Shown here piece after piece: positions 39,914 through 48,800 of a stretch of DNA of 64,000 nucleotides; the stretch's first letter is position 1, and the number at the start of each line of letters is the position of its first letter. Both the position numbers and the translations under genes were made by a program. Location of the stretch: assembly GCA_964057225.1 (NCBI GenBank), contig OZ059897.1:18600001-18664000 (forward strand), written 5' to 3'. The DNA is from Auanema rhodensis (Eukaryota; Nematoda; Chromadorea; Rhabditida; Rhabditidae). The notes under the pieces are model-generated. The model searched no databases. It was not told where the DNA came from and was given only the letters and a program-made list of their open reading frames with translations.

Positions 39914-41851
39914 ATGAGTTCAAAATCAGAAACAATCAGATTAAGTAAACAAGGATGCCAAAGCAGAATAAATGGTAATGCTCCTAAAAGAGAAGTTATG
40001 TTGAAAGTCATAGAAAAAGTTGATAACGGAACACACTTAAATACAAACGATATGGATGTAATAAGTGGATACATTGAAAATCTAAGAAATGTATGTGAGC
40101 ATATTTTAATTATGAAAGCTGATGAAGACTATGACATAGTCAAAGAAATAATTGAAAATTCTCATCTAGTGGAGGAAAATAACGAAATTAGAGAAGAGTT
40201 AAACGATTTGAAAAAAATCATAAATGATGAAAACCAAAATGATAGAAAATTGAAAATCAAGTTTAATATGATATATAAACAATTACTAGAAACTTTACCT
40301 GAATGTACTGATTTGAAAACCAAAACTCTGTTCAAATTTGAGCAGAATAAACAAATAGAAACTTCGTCAACAGTATCTTCAAGTTCTGAAACAGAAGAAT
40401 TAAGTGGTTACACTAAAAAACTAAGACGTAGTGCAGAAAGTTCAAAAAGTAATCAAAAACGTAATAACATAAATTGTAAACTTGAAAAAGTACTGGAAAG
40501 ATTAAACTTTTTAGAGGAAAAATTTGACTCAGAAAGCGATAGAGAAATTAAATATATAAATGATAAATCTTTAAAAAAGAGAATCAATAAATCAAATCAC
40601 GAAACATCAGACAGACATGAAAATAATCTATATATCCCAAGACCAAAAATAAAATTAACCACGTTTGATGGAAATATCACGGAATACCCAGAATTTATGA
40701 GTATTTTTGAATTACTCATTGATAGTAACCGTAATATGTCAGAAACCGAAAAATTTTATCATTTAAAATCGAGTTTGAGTGGTAATGCTGAACATTTATT
40801 GAAATCAATTACTTTAACAGCAGAAAATTATAAAAAAGCATTGTTTCTACTTAAGAAAACATATGATAAACCTCAAGAACGAAAGAAAGTATTAAAACAA
40901 AGACTAAGAGATTTGCCAAAAGCATATAAAAATGCAGTAAATATGCAAGAAATTTATAATGAAATTCAATCCATTATAACGGGATTAAGGGAGCATAGAG
41001 ACATTGACAATGAAGAAATAATTGAAACTATAATAGAAAAATTCCCAGAACATATACAAAGAGAAATCTTCAATATAGAAAGTAATGATGGCATAGAATT
41101 GAACATTGATGAAATCATAGAAATAATCGGTAACTCAATTAAATGCGAAAAAATGATACAAAATAAAAGAGAAAACTACAACAGCACGTTGAACTTTTTA
41201 ATGAATAACAGAAACTATCAAAATTATAATAGAAAACCTTATAACTATCAGAATGATCATGAAACAAGAAGAAAAAACGATAGATTTTCTAATGGTTTTC
41301 AAAATTTGAAATATAATAATGAGAATAATGATAGAAATAGACATCAAACACAGTATGCAAACAAATTTCAAGCAATAACAAGTAAAAACAATGATTCATT
41401 AGAAAACAAAAACTGTGTATTCTGTAATAGAAATAATCATAGCAGTTTAAATTGTAAAATTATCATGGATATCAGAGAAAAAAGGAACATCATCAAGCAA
41501 AATAGTCTTTGCTGGATTTGTTACAGTAAAAATCATAATTCTTTTCAATGTAATCTTGAAAGATGTCAAAATTGTATGGAACACCATAATTCAAAAATTT
41601 GCATGAAAAATCATTATAAAAATAACGCCAAGGACGTAATTAGCATAAATTCTCAATATGCTAATCACCCTACAAGCAACAATCACATGCAATCTCAATA
41701 TGCTAATGAGGTCGGTACTCCTCAAAATACAGTAAACGGAAGAAATAAAGCAGGAAATGAATATAAATGGAAACCCAATTTAACAGGAGGTAATAATGAG
41801 CCAATTGGACAAAATTTTCGATTGGAATCAAGAATAACAGAGAAAGGGTAA
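39914..41851 (+). CDS. gag: Gag polyprotein of the BEL/Pao element
   Basis: A 645-residue frame starting at an ATG with A at -3 and ending at TAA 41849-41851. Its role is to form the virus-like particle and bind genomic RNA. The first ~150 residues look helical and charged, with a likely coiled coil around 85-120. A polar linker precedes a DUF1759-like Gag core from about residue 243 (RPKIKLTTFDG) to about 400. An Asn-rich stretch leads to three zinc knuckles: C501/C504/H509/C514 and C533/C536/H541/C546 (both CX2CX4HX4C), and C551/C554/H558/C563 (CX2CX3HX4C). The three-knuckle pattern after DUF1759 is typical of BEL/Pao. I see no internal stop or frameshift, so it is the only clearly intact gene here. 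Its end overlaps the pol frame by about 50 bases, which contain a slippery heptamer. Confidence 0.93.
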   Translation: MSSKSETIRLSKQGCQSRINGNAPKREVMLKVIEKVDNGTHLNTNDMDVISGYIENLRNVCEHILIMKADEDYDIVKEIIENSHLVEENNEIREELNDLKKIINDENQNDRKLKIKFNMIYKQLLETLPECTDLKTKTLFKFEQNKQIETSSTVSSSSETEELSGYTKKLRRSAESSKSNQKRNNINCKLEKVLERLNFLEEKFDSESDREIKYINDKSLKKRINKSNHETSDRHENNLYIPRPKIKLTTFDGNITEYPEFMSIFELLIDSNRNMSETEKFYHLKSSLSGNAEHLLKSITLTAENYKKALFLLKKTYDKPQERKKVLKQRLRDLPKAYKNAVNMQEIYNEIQSIITGLREHRDIDNEEIIETIIEKFPEHIQREIFNIESNDGIELNIDEIIEIIGNSIKCEKMIQNKRENYNSTLNFLMNNRNYQNYNRKPYNYQNDHETRRKNDRFSNGFQNLKYNNENNDRNRHQTQYANKFQAITSKNNDSLENKNCVFCNRNNHSSLNCKIIMDIREKRNIIKQNSLCWICYSKNHNSFQCNLERCQNCMEHHNSKICMKNHYKNNAKDVISINSQYANHPTSNNHMQSQYANEVGTPQNTVNGRNKAGNEYKWKPNLTGGNNEPIGQNFRLESRITEKG

Positions 41852-43932
41852 TAAGAGAAAAAGATGATAATCATTTTAATAACGAAATTGAAATTTTTAA
41901 TGAACCAAATACATTTTTTATATCTTTTTACAAAGCAAAAAGCTCTAATTTAGTAATTTTGTATGACTCTTGCTCAAATAAGTCATTTATCAAAAAACAA
42001 ACCGCAGAAAAGTTGAATTTACCAATATTAAGCAATAAAATGTTGCCAATAGGTACTATTGGTGATAAAGAAGAAATACTTAAATCAAAAGAAGTAATTT
42101 GGGGTATACCTGAGATAAAAGAAAATATAAATCTATTAGCTATTGAGAAAATAACAGATTTTGTGAATATGCCTTCAATACATGAGACGGAAATGAGAAA
42201 AATTGAGCAATATAGCAAGAAAAACATGAAATTAATTTTCGAAAAGGGCAATATTGAACCAGATATATTAATAGGAATGGATCAATTTTGGAAATTAGTT
42301 CCTAAAACATTTGAAAGCATTGATTTGAAAAACGGATTAGTAGTAATTCCAACAAAATTGAACCCTATCATATCAAAACATAAAACGTTTGATGAAATAT
42401 CAGATAGTGAAAACGATGAAACCGAATGTGGTTCAGATCTGAAATGTTTCCTAATAGGAAATAAACTGAAAGATGAGAATAAAAAACTGAATAAAGATGA
42501 AATGAGAAAATACGAAGATGATTTAGCTTGGAAACAATTTCACGAAAATGTAAAAATGAAAAATGGAAGAATTAATGTAAAATTTCCCATAAAACCAAAT
42601 ATTCAGTCAATTAACGATAATTATGGTAAAAGTATAAGGTTTACTAGGATACCTTTCGGTGTCAATAGTTCACCATTCTTATTAGCAGCAAGTATAATAT
42701 ATTTTTTAAATAAGGAAAAAAGAGATATTAATGAAGATATAATGAAAAATATTTATGTTGATAATATTATGCTGAAAGTAAGTAATGTCAATCAAAATTT
42801 AAAACTATATGAAGAAATAAAAAATCTTTTCTCAAAGGTTAATATGAATGTAAGAGAATTCTATAGTAATAACCCAAATATTATGCAAATGATCCCACAA
42901 AAAGATAAAATGAAGGAAGGAAGCATGAAAATCTTGGGAATGAACTATGAGAAAGAAAGTGATGAATTCATTATTGAATTCCCAAATTGGAAAGCTAATA
43001 ACCTAACAAGAAAAAATGTTTTGAGCTTCATTAATTCAGTTTTTGATCCTATAGGTATATCTCAACCTATCATGCTGAAAGCAAAACTATTTATGAAAAA
43101 ATTATGGGATTTAAAAAACGATTGGAACGATGAAATCACTGAAAAAGATTTGATTAATGAATGGTTAAATATAACCGAAAAACTAAGAAATAAGTTTTTA
43201 AAATTTCCAAGACAAATCCTAAGAAATCAAAATCCAGTAAAATTAGAATATTGTTTATTCACTGACGCATCTAAAGATGTGATAGCTGCAGTAGCATATA
43301 TAATTGAATACAATGATCAAAATAATATAATTAATATCCAATTTTTAAATTCTAAATCTTCAACAATGATAGAAGGTACAATTCCGATGAAAGAATTATC
43401 AGCAATGGTACTAGGATTTAAATTAATTAGAGAAAATTTTAAAGAAATGAACGTTAATATAAGAAATATTAAAATTTTCACTGATTCACAAGTCGTACTT
43501 CATTGGATATCAAAGAATCCTCAGAAAAAATTATATATTCGAAATAGAATAGAAAAAATAAACGAAATCAGTCAAGAAATGAAAGAAAAAGATAAAGTAA
43601 TAGAATATTTTTATGTTAAATCAGAAGCAAACCCTGCAGATATTCCTACAAGAGGAGCAGATATAGATGAAGCTAAATTTGAAATGTGGAAAAATGGTCC
43701 TTATTGGATGAAAGAGGAAAATTTATTTAAAGCCAATGTTATAACACAGCAAAACATTATTAATCCAGAAATTAGTAAAAGTAAAATCATAAATCTATTG
43801 ATAAATACAAAACGAAACAATTTATATGAAAATTTTGAAAGTTTAGCAGGAAAATATTCTTCCTTTTCCGAATATATGTCTATTATTAAAGTAATAGTTA
43901 TGTTTGCATGCAAACTAAGAAAAGAAAAATAG
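41800..43932 (+). CDS. pol: Pol, first part: protease, deleted reverse transcriptase, RNase H (defective)
   Basis: The frame is open from 41800 (after TGA 41797-41799) to TAG 43930-43932. No ATG opens it: the codon at 41959 is TTG, so expression needs the -1 shift from gag. Residues are counted from that codon. The aspartic protease active site reads LYDSCS (D3), where D[ST]G is expected; a DILIGMDQFW segment closes the domain. The RT is much too short: the upstream linker (near N219) runs directly into IPFG (P232-G234) and SSPFL, so the fingers and motif A with its catalytic Asp are missing. Motif C is YVDN (266-269) instead of YVDD. Next come the FDPIG segment and an RNase H with D436, E479, D509 and D561. 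RNase H looks intact; protease and RT probably are not. Confidence 0.88.
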   Translation, partial: ANWTKFSIGIKNNRERVIREKDDNHFNNEIEIFNEPNTFFISFYKAKSSNLVILYDSCSNKSFIKKQTAEKLNLPILSNKMLPIGTIGDKEEILKSKEVIWGIPEIKENINLLAIEKITDFVNMPSIHETEMRKIEQYSKKNMKLIFEKGNIEPDILIGMDQFWKLVPKTFESIDLKNGLVVIPTKLNPIISKHKTFDEISDSENDETECGSDLKCFLIGNKLKDENKKLNKDEMRKYEDDLAWKQFHENVKMKNGRINVKFPIKPNIQSINDNYGKSIRFTRIPFGVNSSPFLLAASIIYFLNKEKRDINEDIMKNIYVDNIMLKVSNVNQNLKLYEEIKNLFSKVNMNVREFYSNNPNIMQMIPQKDKMKEGSMKILGMNYEKESDEFIIEFPNWKANNLTRKNVLSFINSVFDPIGISQPIMLKAKLFMKKLWDLKNDWNDEITEKDLINEWLNITEKLRNKFLKFPRQILRNQNPVKLEYCLFTDASKDVIAAVAYIIEYNDQNNIINIQFLNSKSSTMIEGTIPMKELSAMVLGFKLIRENFKEMNVNIRNIKIFTDSQVVLHWISKNPQKKLYIRNRIEKINEISQEMKEKDKVIEYFYVKSEANPADIPTRGADIDEAKFEMWKNGPYWMKEENLFKANVITQQNIINPEISKSKIINLLINTKRNNLYENFESLAGKYSSFSEYMSIIKVIVMFACKLRKEK
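41812..41818 (+). promoter_or_regulatory. Candidate -1 ribosomal frameshift site (AAATTTT) between gag and pol
   Basis: In the gag frame the bases read A AAT TTT, a correct X XXY YYZ heptamer. The pol frame is -1 relative to gag and is open only from 41800, while gag stops at 41851, so the shift must fall in this 50-base window, and this heptamer lies in it. A AAU UUU is known as a retroviral frameshift heptamer. I could not identify a downstream pseudoknot by eye. Confidence 0.6.
42613..42660 (+). other. Internal RT deletion junction
   Basis: The reading frame passes from the conserved pre-RT region directly to the RT motif B region (FTRIPFGVNSSPF) within about a dozen residues. In intact BEL/Pao RTs these are separated by the fingers domain and the DIxxxF catalytic motif A, on the order of 150-200 residues by family knowledge. 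The frame is kept, which fits an in-frame deletion, perhaps by template switching. The exact breakpoint cannot be fixed without an intact relative. Confidence 0.7.
43930..43932 (+). other. In-frame TAG inside pol
   Basis: The TAG separates RNase H from integrase in one continuous frame (GAA AAA TAG ATG AAT). The related inverted pol reads through the aligned region without a stop, so this is probably a single-base nonsense mutation. The ATG right after it could restart translation of the integrase part, but an internal start would be unusual. Confidence 0.8.
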
Positions 43933-45468
43933 ATGAATTCGAATAAAATCATGGAAGAACTCAGAGATGCAAAATCTGAAGGCATAAAAAATAAATTAAT
44001 CGAGAAATTGATAATAAAAATGCATCAAGAACAGAATATAAATAGCCTAGAAAAGAAAAAATATAAAAGTCTGGATATCATAAAGGATGAATATAATATT
44101 CTAAGAGTAAGAGGCAGAATGGGTAATGATAATAAGAGTATTGATGAATATCCGATACTATTATTTGGAAAAACAAATTATTCTAATTTATTTTTGAACT
44201 ATATGCATGGTATCATGTTACATCCTGCAAGAAACACATTCATATCAATGATAAGAAAGAATTTTTTTATAATAAAATTGAAGAATATAGTAAACACAAT
44301 CAATTCAAGATGCTTAAAATGTAAAAAATTAAATAACAGACCGTATAAATATCCAGATTTTCCACAGTTACCTATACATAGAATTAATAAATTCAAACCA
44401 TATGAAAATATTGGTGTTGATTTTGCTGGACCATTATACGTCAAAAAAGAAAATGAAACTAAAAAAGTGTGGATTATGCTTATAACATGTTTATGCACGA
44501 GAGCTATATATATTGATTTAGTTCATGATTGTACATCCAAAGAATTCATTTTGGTACTAAGAAAATTTTTTGCAAGAAAAAGAATACCGAAAATAATATA
44601 TAGTGATAACGGCTCACAATTTATTAAAGGAGAAAAAATTTTGAAAGAATTTTCGAGCAAGAACTTTATTCAATGGAAGTTCATAACTCCACATTCTCCC
44701 TGGAAAGGAGGTTTTTATGAAAAAATGATCGGAATCACTAAAAAATATCTAATGAAAAACTTAGATGTAAGAATAATAGAACTGAGAGAACTTGAAACAA
44801 TTTTAGCTGAGATAGAAACTGTAATAAATAACCGACCTCTCACTAATATTGAAACAGATTTTGATAAAATTATAACTCCAATGAGCTTAGAAATTTATCA
44901 TCCAAGTAATATATTACCATGTTATATGGGAAATGAAAATAAAACTAATTTAGAGAATAAAAGAGAAATTAAAGAATGGATGGAAATTTGCAATGAAAAA
45001 GTAGAAAAATTTTGGCTTGAATGGACAGGTCATTATCTTGAAGAATTAAGAGCTAATAATATTAAGTATAGAAATATGAAAAACTATTCAAAAAACATTC
45101 CGAAAGTAGGAGATATAGTATTGTGCGAAAAAATTGGCACCAAAAGAAATAAATGGCCTATGGTTCTTATAAAAGAATTGATCATATCTCCAGATAAACA
45201 GATAAGAACGGCCATTATAAAAAATTCTGAAGGAAATTTATTAAGAAAAAGTATAAAACAATTAATTCCTCTTGAAATTAACCAACAATACGATGAAAAT
45301 CATAAGGAAACGGAAGATGAAACCAAAGATGAAGAATCAGAACCAAAATCAGAAATTCACCAAAAACAACAAGATTGTATATCAAATACAATAATTCCAA
45401 GAGGTACTGAACAATGGAACCATCGCTTGAGACCAATAGCTAGAATAAACTATAAAGAATATTTATGA
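43933..45468 (+). CDS. pol: Pol, second part: integrase and DUF5641-like C-terminus
   Basis: A 511-residue frame, in phase with the preceding pol part and separated from it only by the TAG. It has the integrase zinc-binding motif H92/H97/C127/C130, then the catalytic core with D163 (VDFAGP), D225 (SDNGSQF) and E263 (GGFYEK), all present. A DUF5641-like domain follows from about residue 360 to 455 (FWLEWTGHYLEELR, then KVGDIVLCE and NKWP). The last ~55 residues are acidic and variable. Integrase inserts the cDNA and creates the 5-bp target duplication. The sequence looks functional, but translation would require reading through TAG or restarting at its ATG. It ends at TGA, 119 bases before the 3' LTR. 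Confidence 0.9.
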   Translation: MNSNKIMEELRDAKSEGIKNKLIEKLIIKMHQEQNINSLEKKKYKSLDIIKDEYNILRVRGRMGNDNKSIDEYPILLFGKTNYSNLFLNYMHGIMLHPARNTFISMIRKNFFIIKLKNIVNTINSRCLKCKKLNNRPYKYPDFPQLPIHRINKFKPYENIGVDFAGPLYVKKENETKKVWIMLITCLCTRAIYIDLVHDCTSKEFILVLRKFFARKRIPKIIYSDNGSQFIKGEKILKEFSSKNFIQWKFITPHSPWKGGFYEKMIGITKKYLMKNLDVRIIELRELETILAEIETVINNRPLTNIETDFDKIITPMSLEIYHPSNILPCYMGNENKTNLENKREIKEWMEICNEKVEKFWLEWTGHYLEELRANNIKYRNMKNYSKNIPKVGDIVLCEKIGTKRNKWPMVLIKELIISPDKQIRTAIIKNSEGNLLRKSIKQLIPLEINQQYDENHKETEDETKDEESEPKSEIHQKQQDCISNTIIPRGTEQWNHRLRPIARINYKEYL

Positions 45469-45587
45469 AATTAATGTTTTGGTCGTTGGGAGCCATCACG
45501 TAACAAAAACGTGAAAAAGATGTAAAGAAACAAAATAATAATAAAAATCAAATTAAGGAATCAAATACGTCTTCTTTGAGGCGGGAA
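45469..45587 (+). other. 3' untranslated region with polypurine tract
   Basis: A short A-rich region after pol. The last ten bases, GAGGCGGGAA (45578-45587), abut the 3' LTR and form the polypurine tract that primes plus-strand DNA, interrupted by one C. An ACGT/ACGT pair (CACGTAACAAAAACGTG) lies upstream and could form a weak hairpin. Confidence 0.75.
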
Positions 45588-45818
45588 TGTTCTGATCTAA
45601 TCAGAAATTGAAGATAATTAATGAAGAACATGAATAATCTTTACCATTTTTGAATCAATATTATAAAACACGTGAAAGTTCACGTGAGAGTCATTTTTCA
45701 TTGTTTTTGTTATTAACATTTTTTATTCTTCGAGTTAACACTTATAATAATCGGTCGTTGCCAATTATTTATAATAAATAGTTATAATATATTTTGTGTT
45801 CTTTGTTTATTCAAGACA
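45588..45818 (+). repeat. 3' LTR (231 bp)
   Basis: It has the same length and, by eye, the same sequence as the 5' LTR. It directly follows the purine tract and ends at the right target duplication. AATAAA at 45773-45778 is a candidate polyadenylation signal. Identical LTRs imply that very little time has passed since integration, unless gene conversion has homogenised them. Confidence 0.97.
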
Positions 45819-45823
45819 TTAGT
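45819..45823 (+). repeat. Target site duplication, right copy (TTAGT)
   Basis: TTAGT follows the ...CAAGACA end of the 3' LTR and continues into normal monomer sequence GTATGTTGAG. It is the second copy of the target duplication. Confidence 0.95.
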
Positions 45824-48800
45824 GTATGTTGAGTTTCCATGTACACTCAACATTGCTTCCAAAAACATTTTGACAAAAATTTTTTCGAAAAATTTCAAAA
45901 TAGTTTAGCAAAAAGTAGATGTTTTTAGATTCCATTTTTCAAGGCAAAGACGATGGACAATGTTATTCAACGAAAAAATTAATTCTTCAGGGTGAAAATC
46001 GAGGATATAAGTGTGAACTTATATCAGTTGATATCTCGGTGCATTTTTAAGCTAGCGCAAATCTGATAACACAGATCGACGCAGCTTAAAAATCCGCATC
46101 GAATGCACTATACTACATTAAGAAACGCTTAATACAAAAATTAGTTATGATCGTTTGAAAAATGATGCATTAGTGTATGTTGAGTTTCCATGTACACTCA
46201 ACATTGCTTCCAAAAACATTTTGACAAAAATTTTTTCGAAAAATTTCAAAATAGTTTAGCAAAAAGTAGATGTTTTTAGATTCCATTTTTCAAGGCAAAG
46301 ACGATGGACAATGTTATTCAACGAAAAAATTAATTCTTCAGGGTGAAAATCGAGGATATAAGTGTGAACTTATATCAGTTGATATCTCGGTGCATTTTTA
46401 AGCTAGCGCAAATCTGATAACACAGATCGACGCAGCTTAAAAATCCGCATCGAATGCACTATACTACATTGAGAAACGCTTGATACAAAAATTAGTTATG
46501 AGCGTTTGAAAAATGATGCATTAGTGTATGTTGAGTTTCCATGTACACTCAACATTGCTTCCAAAAACATTTTGACAAAAATTTTTTCGAAAAATTTCAA
46601 AATAGTTTAGCAAAAAGTAGATGTTTTTAGATTCCATTTTTCAAGGCAAAGACGATGGACAATGTTATTCAACGAAAAAATTAATTCTTCAGGGTGAAAA
46701 TCGAGGATATAAGTGTGAACTTATATCAGTTGATATCTCGGTGCATTTTTAAGCTAGCGCAAATCTGATAACACAGATCGACGCAGCTTAAAAATCCGCA
46801 TCGAATGCACTATACTACATTGAGAAACGCTTGATACAAAAATTAGTTATGAGCGTTTGAAAAATGATGCATTAGTGTATGTTGAGTTTCCATGTACACT
46901 CAACATTGCTTCCAAAAACATTTTGACAAAAATTTTTTCGAAAAATTTCAAAATAGTTTAGCAAAAAGTAGATGTTTTTAGATTCCATTTTTCAAGGCAA
47001 AGACGATGGACAATGTTATTCAACGAAAAAATTAATTCTTCAGGGTGAAAATCGAGGATATAAGTGTGAACTTATATCAGTTGATATCTCGGTGCATTTT
47101 CAAGCTAGCGCAAATCTGATAACACAGATCGACGCAGCTTAAAAATCCGCATCGAATGCACTATACTACATTAAGAAACGCTTAATACAAAAATTAGTTA
47201 TGATCGTTTGAAAAATGATGCATTAGTGTATGTTGAGTTTCCATGTACACTCAACATTGCTTCCAAAAACATTTTGACAAAAATTTTTTCGAAAAATTTC
47301 AAAATAGTTTAGCAAAAAGTAGATGTTTTTAGATTCCATTTTTCAAGGCAAAGACGATGGACAATGTTATTCAACGAAAAAATTAATTCTTCAGGGTGAA
47401 AATCGAGGATATAAGTGTGAACTTATATCAGTTGATATCTCGGTGCATTTTTAAGCTAGCGCAAATCTGATAACACAGATCGACGCAGCTTAAAAATCCG
47501 CATCGAATGCACTATACTACATTAAGAAACGCTTAATACAAAAATTAGTTATAATCGTTCGAAAAATGATGCATTAGTGTATGTTGAGTTTCCATGTACA
47601 CTCAACATTGCTTCCAAAAACATTTTGACAAAAATTTTTTCGAAAAATTTCAAAATAATTTAGCAAAAAGTAGAGGTTTTTAGATTCCATTTTTCAAGGC
47701 AAAGACGATGGACAATGTTATTCAACGAAAAAATTAATTCTTCAGGGTGAAAATCGAGGATATAAGTGTGAACTTATATCAGTTGATATCTCGGTGCATT
47801 TTTAAGCTAGCGCAAATCTGATAACACAGATCGACGCAGCTTAAAAATCCGCATCGAATGCACTATACTACATTAAGAAACGCTTGATACAAAAATTAGT
47901 TATGATCGTTTGAAAAATGATGCATTAGTGTATGTTGAGTTTCCATGTACACTCAACATTGCTTCCAAAAACATTTTGACAAAAATTTTTTCGAAAAATT
48001 TCAAAATAATTTAGCAAAAAGTAGATGTTTTTAGATTCCATTTTTTAAGGCAAAGACGATGGACAATGTTATTCAACGAAAAAATTAATTCTTCAGGGTG
48101 AAAATTGAGGATATAAGTGTGAACTTATATCAGTTGATATCTCGGTGCATTTTTAAGCTAGCGCAAATCTGATAACACAGATCGACGCAGCTTAAAAATC
48201 CGCATCGAATGCACTATACTACATTGAGAAACGCTTGATACAAAAATTAGTTATGATCGTTTGAAAAATGATGCATTAGTGTATGTTGAGTTTCCATGTA
48301 CACTCAACATTGCTTCCAAAAACATTTTGACAAAAATTTTTTCGAAAAATTTCAAAATAGTTTAGCAAAAAGTAGATGTTTTTAGATTCCATTTTTCAGG
48401 GCAAAGACGATGGACAATGTTATTCAACGAAAAAATTAATTCTTCAGGGTGAAAATCGAGGATATAAGTGTGAACTTATATCAGTTGATATCTCGGTGCA
48501 TTTTTAAGCTAGCGCAAATCTGATAACACAGATCGACGCAGCTTAAAAATCCGCATCGAATGCACTATACTACATTGAGAAACGCTTGATACAAAAATTA
48601 GTTATGATCGTTTGAAAAATGATGCATTAGTGTATGTTGAGTTTCCATGTACACTCAACATTGCTTCCAAAAACATTTTGACAAAAATTTTTTCGAAAAA
48701 TTTCAAAATAGTTTAGCAAAAAGTAGATGTTTTTAGATTCCATTTTTCAGGGCAAAGACGATGGACAATGTTATTCAACGAAAAAATTAATTCTTCAGGG

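Larger units (their letters stand above)
37116..45818 (+). mobile_element. BEL/Pao LTR retrotransposon, chimeric, probably non-autonomous
   Basis: An 8703-bp element bounded by 231-bp direct LTRs (TG...CA ends) and a 5-bp target duplication, inserted in the satellite. Order on the plus strand: 5' LTR; 42-nt complement of tRNA-Gly(GCC); inverted pol fragment of a second BEL/Pao family; 12-nt PBS; leader; gag; pol in the -1 frame with a truncated RT and an internal stop; polypurine tract; 3' LTR. Superfamily assignment rests on the DUF1759-like Gag, the FDPIG segment before RNase H, the integrase and the DUF5641-like tail. LTR identity indicates recent insertion, while the lesions in pol mean the enzymes were probably supplied by another element. 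Confidence 0.95.

Noticed and set aside
41959-41961. Start codon of pol at 41959
   Set aside because: The codon is TTG within a frame already open from 41800. The protease domain begins upstream and is best explained by frameshifting from gag.
43930-43941. Programmed stop readthrough in pol
   Set aside because: The TAG is followed by ATG, not by a known readthrough context such as CARYYA, and readthrough between RNase H and integrase is not the usual strategy. A nonsense mutation is simpler, though not proven.
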